This document shows positions 14,399 to 22,381 of a stretch of 64,000 nucleotides of DNA, in pieces (within the stretch, counting starts at the first letter, position 1; every line of letters starts with the position of its first letter). The notes under the pieces are model-generated. The model did not search any database. It was given only the letters and a program-made list of their open reading frames with translations, and was not told where the DNA came from. The translations under genes were made by a program, and so were the position numbers. This stretch comes from JABDMH01 sp965222645 (GTDB taxonomy: Bacteria; Bacteroidota; Bacteroidia; Chitinophagales; Saprospiraceae), in NCBI GenBank assembly GCA_965222645.1, contig OZ244968.1, positions 1,302,001 through 1,366,000 of the forward strand. Direction: 5' to 3'.

Positions 14399-16138
14399 TT
14401 AGTTAAAAAACCATTCAAGAAATTCATCAGTCAGTTCATCAATTCGAATGTGAGCAGCTTTTGTCTGCAGACTTACTGGATTTCCATCTAAATCACGATA
14501 CGATCCATTTTTAAAGAATTGTGCATAAGGATATTTGTCATTCTCATATTTTGGATATTTCTTCTTATCTGAAAGTCTGAAATGATGACCACCACCAGGT
14601 AGTACCCATTTCAGACTATTATTATCCGATTGTAGTTTCTTCCCTGGTAGATCTTTCCAACTTCGTGGCATCTTATTTAACACTTTTCTTCCACCAGTAG
14701 AAGTAAACAGTTTGTTCCAAAGTCTGAATACTGCCTTAACGGCTTTCCAACCATCCCTAATATTGTCAGCTTTTTGAATAACTTTGATCACTTCATCTCC
14801 AGGTACAATCGAGGCAATAATGCCAACACAGCCCCAAAAGTAGTTACCTGATCTAAAATCATTATATGAACCAATTAAATCACCTATTCCAGGCGTAAAT
14901 TCTAAAAATATAGGTAACAATTCTTCTTGGAAAACCTCCATTGCTAATTGCCATTGATATGGATCTTTTGGAGTAGAGTTTACTTGTGACATGTAGTTTT
15001 CATATAATGTAGCTGCTGCATCAAATTGATCCTTATTAGCAATTCTGAATAGATCTACATACGATGATCTGAAGTTGGAATACTTATTAAACAACTCAAT
15101 GTATTTCTCTACAACAGCAATGGAGTTATCAGAAAAATCATGGTAATTCAAATACCTGCGACAATGATCTGCTGAAGAGGGGAACTTCGCCAAAAACCTT
15201 ATATGATCTAATCTAGTATTCTCCAAAAAAGGAATCATTGCCATTGTTGCCTCAATGCCGAGGTCATAAATCATTCGGCCATAATTATCCCTCACATCTG
15301 CCGTAGCTCCACCTCCAGACCTTTCAGAATAATCCACACCAACACCAAGCTTTGATACACTTCCAGGTGAGTACCAAAAAGGGGTATAAATACCTGAGAC
15401 ACTACCAGAAGCATGGAATTTGTCATTTCCCGAACTACCAGCACTGTTTCCAAAGACATTGGCAAAAAAGTTGCCAATTTTTCTTCCCAACCCACCAATA
15501 AATGAACCTATAGATTCCCATAAGGCTTGCCACCAAGTTGGGTCTCCGCACTCAAGAGAGTAAGAACAATCGCCCATGGTCCTTGAATGGCTAAGAAGAA
15601 AATCCAAATAACTATCCAAAAAATCATGAAAACCATCAATTCTCTTTTCAAAATTGATCTGATGTAAAGAGCCGTTCGTTAATTCATCATCTAAACTGAT
15701 GTATTTTTTACCTCTAGGGTTCAATCTCTTAAAAAATATGTATTCAAATTCTCCTTCGCCATTTTCATAAAAAGCAACAATGTGCTTTTTTAACTTCTTT
15801 GTGATACTGGAGGATGATCCGGCAGCAGGTGAAAATTGTGCAAAGGTGAATTTTCTGCCCTTTCCCAGATCTTTATTAACTGCTTTGGACCAGTCAATCT
15901 CGTACTTCTTCTTACTGTCATTCCTGCCATATCTTGAACTACTAGTAAAGGTCTCGAGTGAATCTACCTGTTTTTGCACTTTCTGAATTTCAACAAATTG
16001 AGCATGAAAATCTTGTATAATTATTTCTTTATCAATTTTCTGTGACAATTTTTCTGGAATAAAGGAGTTATCCTTTTGACAGGAAAAAACAAATAATACC
16101 GCTACACCAACTAATAAATTGATTCTTAAGTTCTTCAT
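14399..16138 (-). CDS. Polymorphic-toxin-like lipoprotein
   Basis: 579 residues. The N-terminus is a lipoprotein signal (LLVGVAVLFVFSCQKD, Cys ~20). The middle is unrecognised, with a Gly/Ser-rich stretch around 205-245. Residues ~420-480 (PGIGDLIGSYNDFRSGNYFW, IVPGDEVIKVIQKAD) resemble pre-toxin TG-type linkers. The C-terminal ~85 residues (GGGHHFRLSDKKKYPKYEND, KNGSYRDLDGNPV, AAHIRIDEL) look like a small tip domain of Rhs-type toxins, with two His in GHHF and one in AHIRI. The presumed role is a surface-delivered toxin against competitors, neutralised by the following gene. The enzymatic activity is not known. Confidence 0.6.
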   Translation of the reverse strand: MKNLRINLLVGVAVLFVFSCQKDNSFIPEKLSQKIDKEIIIQDFHAQFVEIQKVQKQVDSLETFTSSSRYGRNDSKKKYEIDWSKAVNKDLGKGRKFTFAQFSPAAGSSSSITKKLKKHIVAFYENGEGEFEYIFFKRLNPRGKKYISLDDELTNGSLHQINFEKRIDGFHDFLDSYLDFLLSHSRTMGDCSYSLECGDPTWWQALWESIGSFIGGLGRKIGNFFANVFGNSAGSSGNDKFHASGSVSGIYTPFWYSPGSVSKLGVGVDYSERSGGGATADVRDNYGRMIYDLGIEATMAMIPFLENTRLDHIRFLAKFPSSADHCRRYLNYHDFSDNSIAVVEKYIELFNKYSNFRSSYVDLFRIANKDQFDAAATLYENYMSQVNSTPKDPYQWQLAMEVFQEELLPIFLEFTPGIGDLIGSYNDFRSGNYFWGCVGIIASIVPGDEVIKVIQKADNIRDGWKAVKAVFRLWNKLFTSTGGRKVLNKMPRSWKDLPGKKLQSDNNSLKWVLPGGGHHFRLSDKKKYPKYENDKYPYAQFFKNGSYRDLDGNPVSLQTKAAHIRIDELTDEFLEWFFN

Positions 16139-16193
16139 TTTTAAAAGTGAAGTTTAAAGGTTAATTAATAATTAATTCAAATTGGCTATCACG

Positions 16194-17956
16194 CCTATAT
16201 TGCGGGTGATCGTATCAGAAAAAATATATCCATCCAGCATCACCGCTCCACAATGTTGTCTCCAGGTATCGGTATATATCGTAGTGAGAGGTGTACCACC
16301 AATACTGATCCCACCCGAGGTACACCGGTGCGACGCCAACAGCAGTTTGATCAGCGTAGTTTTGCCGCAACCACTCATACCTACAATAGCCGTAGTCTTG
16401 CCCCTTGGGATCGAAAACGACACCTGATCGAGCACCAGATCGGCGATGGGCGTATATTTAAAGGATACATTTTCTAGAATAATATCCCCGGACGGAATAA
16501 AATGGGATTTTCCAGCAATGTCCGGTTCTTCATCTCCGGTGCCGTGTATTTCGTTAAGCCGTTCCAGGCTTATTTTCGCATCCTGCCCACTTCGTATAAA
16601 AGTGACCAGCTGCTGTAGCGGAGCATTGAGCTGACCAATAATAAATTGTATGGCCAGCATAGTACCCAGCGTGATATGCCCTTCGAGCACTGCTTTCGCG
16701 GCAATAAAGGTGATGAGAATATCTTTAAGCTGGGTCACTCCCAGAGCTCCGGCGTCCTGATACTGACCGATGGCCAGGCTGCGCAACTGGGTACGAAAAT
16801 ACTTTGCTTGTATTCCCGCCCATTTCCATCGCCTGCGCAGTGCACTGCCCTGGAGTTTTATTTCTGATATTCCCTGGATAATCTCAATCAGGGAGTCCTG
16901 ATTATCGGATAAATGTTGGAAAGCAAGATAATCAACCTCCCTTCGCATTTTGAGAAATAATGCGATCCACAATAAATAAAAAATGGACGCCATTAGTGAG
17001 ATCAAGAAAATCGGTATCGAATAAATAAGCAGCACTATACTATAAATCACCAAATTGATGATTGACATTAGTGTCGTCAGTGAATTCTGGGTAAGAAAGT
17101 GCTCGATGCGCCGGTGATCGCCAATGCGTTGTAACAGATCACCGGTGTGTTTGGCATCGAAAAAACTAATGGGCAACCGCATGAGCTTGGCCAGAAAATC
17201 GGAGATGAGATTTACATTCATACGAACACTGATGTGCAGAAGTAGCCAGCTCTGTATAAACCGGACGGCCGTCTGGCCCAGAAAAATCATCACCTGTCCG
17301 GCCAGTACCAGGTATATAAAATTGAGATTGCGATTGTCGATGCCAATATCTACCAAACTCTGGGTGAGGAACGGAACAACCAGGAGAAATAATGAGCTCA
17401 ATATCAAGCCCAGAAAAACCTGAAAAATCAGCCTGGAATGCGGTCGTAAATATTGAGTGAGAAATCTAAATCCCAGTTTAGTGCTTTCGTCATCTCGCTG
17501 GTAAAATGCGGGTGTGGGCTCCAGCAGAAGCGCGATACCTTGCTTGCCGTCCGGAAGCCAGGACTTTTTAAAATTAGTCACCGGCACTTTGTACTTGCCC
17601 GATGCCGGATCGGCGATCCAGATGTGATCCTTGGTTACTTTATAAGCGACTACAAAATGGTTTTGATTCCAGTGTAATATGGCAGGAAGAGGTGCCTCGC
17701 GCAATGATGGGATATCGCGCTTTTCCCAAAAGGGAATTTTTACTCCCAGGCTGCGAAACCCCACTTGGTCAGCAGCCTCACTGATGCCTCGCAGACTTAC
17801 ACCCTCCCTGTCTATATAGCATCGTTCGCGTAGATATGGTAGTGCATATGACTTTCCATAGTGCCTGGCTACCATGCGGAGACAAGTAGGCCCGCAATCC
17901 ATGGAATCTAGTTGTTTGTAAAAGGGAAATCCTTTGAGGTGGACCATGAGTTTCAA
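16194..17956 (-). pseudogene. C39-ABC transporter, 5' fragment (copy 2)
   Basis: Encodes the C39 peptidase (DCGPTC near residue 20; HWNQNHFVVAYK retained), the membrane domain and the ATPase up to GYIFSDTITRNIG. It then runs into the insert and stops at 16172 after a handful of foreign residues. Walker A (GMSGCGKTT) is present, but the signature and Walker B lie beyond the insert at 13300-13738. The peptidase part could still fold, but transport should be lost. Confidence 0.9.
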
Positions 17957-18787
17957 GAATTAAAAATGCGCAACCTGCTACCACAAATGCAGTAGATCAT
18001 GAGTGTTCGGTAAAAAGGTTACGGATTCTTTAAGTCTGAAGCATGCTTTATCAACTAAATTTCAGGTACACACTTCATCAAAAGGCAGCCCGGCCAGAAT
18101 GCCTTTAAGAACTCTTTCACTGCTACTAATTTTGAAAAAAAAAATAAACAATGCAAGTTTTTTGGAAATTTTAACATTTTTTAATATGGGGATTGTCGGT
18201 TTGCGGGATAGGGACTTGTTCTCCCTTTTCGTTTTCTACAAGTGTACTACATCATTTTTAACAGGTAAACCGTAGATTAAAGAGTCATAAAGAGTTTTTC
18301 CCACAGATTGCGCAGATTTACACAGATAGATAAACGCTCGTTGCGATCAATTAATGGTCAGCGGTGGTTGGTATCCTGGTACCGGTAAAGGTAGGTGCCT
18401 CCTTGACTTGATTTTTTAAAAAAATAGCTCTAAAGATTTTTAAAGGAGTCACAAAGGGTTTCCCACAGATTACACAGATTTACACAGATAAATAGACGCT
18501 CGCCTCGCTCGATTAATGATCAGCGTTAGCCGGTATGGTTATCGGCAAAGCGATTAAAAAGTCATAAGGAGTTTTTCCCAAAGATTACACAGATTTACAC
18601 AGATAAATAACTCTCGCTGCGCTCGATTAAAGGTCAACGGTGGTCGGTATCCGGGTATCTGTAAAGGCTTCCTAATTTCTTTATCTGGGAGTCCACCAGG
18701 AGCGCTCTTTCTTTGAGTATAAATATTCCTTCTCCAACCATAAATAAGCATCACGATACAGAACGCTCTCCTGACCTCCCAACCCTT
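17957..18787. repeat. Upstream region of export operon 2 with dispersed repeats
   Basis: 17990-18250 repeats the upstream region of copy 1 (ATCAACTAAATTTCAGGTAC, an A-rich tract, TTTTTTAATATGGGGATTGTC). 18290-18660 contains blocks of CCCACAGATT/ACAGATTTACACAGATA near 18300, 18465 and 18590, and one TACCGGTAAAGGTAGGTGC block near 18380, as at 6820-7410. No gene seen. The duplication of the export operon therefore included its upstream repeat field. Confidence 0.6.
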
Positions 18788-20557
18788 TCAAATAATGCCA
18801 TTCTTCCGCATCAGAAATGTGGCACTTTGATTCTTACAAACGCCATCTCTCAGTTTGTAGTCAAAATACAGATCGTCATTTTTTATCTCCACTTCAAAAC
18901 ATTGGTTAATTAATACCGAAGGATGATTTGACACCTCCTTACAGATCTCGAGATCATGTGTAGCGATGATTCCCAAAACCTCCTCTCGCACAATGCGGCG
19001 TATCATTTCCAATGTGCCAGTGCGCTTGTCATCGGAATTGGTACCTCGCAAGATTTCGTCCAGCAACACTAGCGCTTTTCCCTCCGAAAAATGATCCGCA
19101 ATCCTCTTTAATCTCTTTACTTCTGCAAAAAAATAGGATTCCTGCTCTCCAAGCGAATCCGACACCCTCATCGATACCAAAATTTGCATGGGAAAAACAT
19201 GGGCCTCCGAAGCACAAACAGATGCTCCGATTGATGTAAATAGCATGGCCACACCTACACTCCTCAAAAAAGTGCTTTTACCCGACATGTTAGACCCTGT
19301 AAGAATGACAAAGCGGTCTTTATCCAAACTAAAATCATTATTTACCCTCTGATCTTCAGGAATCAATGGATGACCAAGATCTTTAAAAGTAAAAGCCGTT
19401 TCATCTGCAATCTGTGGAAAAATAAATTTGGGGTTGTTGAACGCATAATTCGCCAGGCTGGAAAGCATTTCCAATTCTGCGATCGCATCGATCCACTCCA
19501 AAACAACCTCCATGTTTTGATCCTTCCATTTGTACAAACGCTTGAGTAAATGGAGGTGATAAGAAAACGTACAGCTGAGTAACAAGACTACCATTCCGTT
19601 GTAAACAGTATCTAATCTCGAAAAAAGCCTTGCTAATTTGCCCATGGATACACTTGCTGGCACCGTACCACCGGCGACCCTTTGTTGAAGATTGACCAAT
19701 CTAAAAGATGAAAAAGAAGCTTTCTCAATCTCATGTAAAACCTTCCCATATTGTCTCAGGACATTTGTGACATAATCGATCTTCGAAAGTTCTTCCCTTA
19801 TGTTTTTATAATTTATTCCCAGCACAAAGAGATTTCCTATCAGTGGCCAGATCAAATATCTTATCGAGGAGAAGGAGGGATGAAATGCAAAATAAATTAA
19901 CGCAAGTAAAAAGCAAACCGGAAATGCGATCGACAGTATTTTACTCACCTTGCTCAAACTATTATTTGTCGAACTCCACTTGACCAGGTATTCATACACG
20001 GCCTGGTCATCACCATAGATCATATTTAAGGCCCTTATCTTCTGCCTGAAATCTGTAAGCGGTGACAATTCTCTGATGGCCTCTTGATTTTTGATTATCC
20101 CCTCCTTGGTAAGCCTGCAAAGGAGTTGTTCTGCTAAATGTAAATACCCTGCTCGTGTGGAAGTCCGGTTTATATATTGAAACAACGAATCGCTTCCGAA
20201 AACATCCAGGTCATAACTGTAAAGGTGATTGGGATCGATAAATTCTTCTCCATTCTGAAACGGTTTAGCACCGTTTAAAAAATCTACTTCCCTTTGATTT
20301 ATATCCAATAAAGATTGTTGGAGTTTCATTTCACCTTCTATTTTTTGATGCCTAATGACCAGAAAAATAAAAAGAATGATAAAAAGAGAAAATCCAAACC
20401 ACCAAATCTGGGATTCGCCTTTTATGCTAAAACAAAGCAAGACCACGGCTAAGATCCCTGTGAGTAATCTCGCATTTGCAATCAGACGGAACTGAGTGGA
20501 CAAAGTATTAACACTTGCCGTGTACCTTTCAACCAATTTCTGGTAAAACGCAATCAA
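18788..20557 (-). CDS. Membrane-anchored MutS-family ATPase
   Basis: 589 residues. Residues ~25-65 form two membrane segments and ~205-250 two more. The C-terminal ~230 residues are a MutS ATPase with GSNMSGKST (Walker A, ~425), ESYFFAEVKRLKRI, LVLLDEILRGTNSDD (Walker B) and IIATHD. The mismatch-binding N-terminal domain of MutS1 is absent. Such transmembrane MutS relatives are common in Bacteroidota and have no established function; repair of mismatches is unlikely. It lies 11 bases after the sulfatase stop-to-start boundary on the same strand but shares no obvious pathway with it. Confidence 0.85.
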   Translation of the reverse strand: MIAFYQKLVERYTASVNTLSTQFRLIANARLLTGILAVVLLCFSIKGESQIWWFGFSLFIILFIFLVIRHQKIEGEMKLQQSLLDINQREVDFLNGAKPFQNGEEFIDPNHLYSYDLDVFGSDSLFQYINRTSTRAGYLHLAEQLLCRLTKEGIIKNQEAIRELSPLTDFRQKIRALNMIYGDDQAVYEYLVKWSSTNNSLSKVSKILSIAFPVCFLLALIYFAFHPSFSSIRYLIWPLIGNLFVLGINYKNIREELSKIDYVTNVLRQYGKVLHEIEKASFSSFRLVNLQQRVAGGTVPASVSMGKLARLFSRLDTVYNGMVVLLLSCTFSYHLHLLKRLYKWKDQNMEVVLEWIDAIAELEMLSSLANYAFNNPKFIFPQIADETAFTFKDLGHPLIPEDQRVNNDFSLDKDRFVILTGSNMSGKSTFLRSVGVAMLFTSIGASVCASEAHVFPMQILVSMRVSDSLGEQESYFFAEVKRLKRIADHFSEGKALVLLDEILRGTNSDDKRTGTLEMIRRIVREEVLGIIATHDLEICKEVSNHPSVLINQCFEVEIKNDDLYFDYKLRDGVCKNQSATFLMRKNGII

Positions 20558-20568
20558 ATCTGTAAATC

Positions 20569-22344
20569 TTAAATACGCCTGAACATTAAAAGACGAAAAT
20601 CCATGACCGACTGATGTGCAATATTTGTTGCCTTGATGACTAGTGTACCTCTGCCTTTTTCCAATTGGATTTTTCCCACATTTAGCGCCTTGAAATCTTT
20701 GTCGTAAGATTCACCGCGTGGTTCGCGGTCATACTGGATTCCCAGAGGCGGTGAGTCATGCGGAGTATCAATCGTACCCTCCAAAGTGCTACCGTTTAAT
20801 GAAATTTCGAAGGATGATCCCTCCTGTCCCTTCGGGCAAGTGTAGTAGAGATCCACCTCAAAATCACCATTTGCAAGAACATCAACATCCCAGGTGAGGC
20901 TGTCGTCAGTAGTTGTCCAGTTTGTAAAATACGAGCAATTGGGCCAGCGACTCGATCGCTCGATTCCGCCATGAGCTATTGCGTCACGGGCAGGGACTTG
21001 GGTGTACACGTAATCGGGATGGCCCAGAGGAAACGATCGCAAATCTTTTTCCGGTAATTCCGACCTGACATTTTCAATAAAATCCGATTGTGCCTCCCGC
21101 AGCTTTTCTGCGACATCCGGGTATTTTTCGGCAACATCCGATTTCTGTCCCGGATCCTCCTCCATATCGAACAAGTGGCCGGAATGATCCAGCAGGAATT
21201 GTTGAGTCCTGACACTTACCCGCTCTCGCCAATTTCTAAAAATTGTGCGACCGGCAATCACTTCTCCTTCACCGAGAATCACAGATTTCAGACTTAGGCC
21301 GTCCAAAGGCTTTTCTGTGTGGTATTCGATTTCTGCCAGCTCTGCCAAAGTCGGTAAAAAATCTAAAGCACTCCCAATTTGATCTATTTGCGTGCCCGGT
21401 GGTATTTTATCACCCCAACGCATCACCAATGGTGAGCGGACACCGCCCTCATCGGTGGATCCCTTGCGTCCCTTCATTCCACCATTCCATCTCCAGCTAT
21501 TGGGCCCGTTGTCAGATAAATAAATGACAATGGTGTTATCCATTATTTCTAGTTCCTCTAATTTACTGAGAAGCCGTCCCACATTCCAATCAATATTTTC
21601 ACAAAGAGCAAGTGCCGCCCGGGTGTATTTTATATTCTCCATACTTGTATCCGGATATTGCATGGCAATTTCTTTGTCCTTAAACCGGTCCCAATACTCA
21701 TCGGGAACCTGAAGTGGACTATGTGGTGTATTATACGGTACATAGCAAAAGAAAGGTTCGTTCTTATGTTCTTCCATAAAATCCATCGCGTGATCGGTGA
21801 GATCATCTATGATAAATCCATTCCCCTTTACAATCTTTCCGTTGTGCTCCAGCATGGGATCAAAATAATTACCCCAGTGACCAGAGCAAAATCCATAATA
21901 ATCATCAAAGCCCCTGCCATTTGGGTGATAAGGATATTGCATCCCATTGTGCCATTTGCCGTAAGCACCGGTGTGATATCCATTTCTCTTAAAAATCTCT
22001 GCAATAGTTGTCTCATCCAGGTCCAGTCGCTCACCTCCTGCGGAAGTGGAGTACACTCCTCCCCTGGCATGGTACCGTCCGGTCAGGAATTCTGCCCGTG
22101 TAGGTGAACAAACAGGGCAAACAAAAAATCGATTGAAAACCGCGCCTTCGCGACCAATTCGATCGATGTTGGGCGTACTTAAATTAGTATTGCCGTTGAG
22201 ACTGAGATCCCCCCAGCCCTGATCATCTGAGATGATGAAAAGTATATTCGGACGATCTGAATTAGCCAAATCATCTTTTTTTGTTTTACTGCAAAATGAA
22301 AATATCACCAGAAGTAGAAATGAATAAACGCATTTCTTTAGCAT
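20569..22344 (-). CDS. Sulfatase (formylglycine type) lipoprotein
   Basis: 591 residues with a lipoprotein signal (Cys18 in FSFCSK). The sulfatase domain (~31-430) has metal ligands D40-D41 (FIISDDQGWGD) and the modification site C79-S-P-T-R83, where Cys becomes formylglycine, followed by AEFLTGRY. A C-terminal ~130-residue beta-rich domain (TTTDDSLTWDVDVLANGDFE...) resembles a galactose-binding-like fold. It should remove sulfate esters from a polysaccharide or glycoside in the periplasm. It lies with GH78 and GH32 enzymes. No sulfatase-maturing enzyme gene is in the window. Confidence 0.9.
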   Translation of the reverse strand: MLKKCVYSFLLLVIFSFCSKTKKDDLANSDRPNILFIISDDQGWGDLSLNGNTNLSTPNIDRIGREGAVFNRFFVCPVCSPTRAEFLTGRYHARGGVYSTSAGGERLDLDETTIAEIFKRNGYHTGAYGKWHNGMQYPYHPNGRGFDDYYGFCSGHWGNYFDPMLEHNGKIVKGNGFIIDDLTDHAMDFMEEHKNEPFFCYVPYNTPHSPLQVPDEYWDRFKDKEIAMQYPDTSMENIKYTRAALALCENIDWNVGRLLSKLEELEIMDNTIVIYLSDNGPNSWRWNGGMKGRKGSTDEGGVRSPLVMRWGDKIPPGTQIDQIGSALDFLPTLAELAEIEYHTEKPLDGLSLKSVILGEGEVIAGRTIFRNWRERVSVRTQQFLLDHSGHLFDMEEDPGQKSDVAEKYPDVAEKLREAQSDFIENVRSELPEKDLRSFPLGHPDYVYTQVPARDAIAHGGIERSSRWPNCSYFTNWTTTDDSLTWDVDVLANGDFEVDLYYTCPKGQEGSSFEISLNGSTLEGTIDTPHDSPPLGIQYDREPRGESYDKDFKALNVGKIQLEKGRGTLVIKATNIAHQSVMDFRLLMFRRI

Positions 22345-22381
22345 AACAGAGTATCTTTTTTATATCCAATATTTTAAACCA

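Larger units (their letters stand above)
13739..16193 (-). mobile_element. 2.45-kb toxin/immunity insert inside the ABC transporter gene
   Basis: Comparison with copy 1 (4660-4700) places the borders between CGCTTTCG (13731-13738) and CCTATATTGCGGG (from 16194). At most 2 bp (CG) are duplicated and no base of the target is lost. The insert holds two minus-strand genes, a large lipoprotein and a small acidic protein, and a long imperfect hairpin next to its left end. It carries no transposase or integrase. Its coding sequence is visibly richer in A+T than its surroundings, which suggests recent transfer. Confidence 0.75.

Noticed and set aside
13739..16193. Integron gene cassette
   Set aside because: The hairpin at the 3' end is suggestive, but clear RYYYAAC/GTTRRRY core sites and an integrase are lacking.
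18554..18754. 66-codon frame with ICVNLCNLWEK
   Set aside because: Translation of the ACAGATTTACACAGAT repeat, a well-known spurious protein in bacterial annotations.
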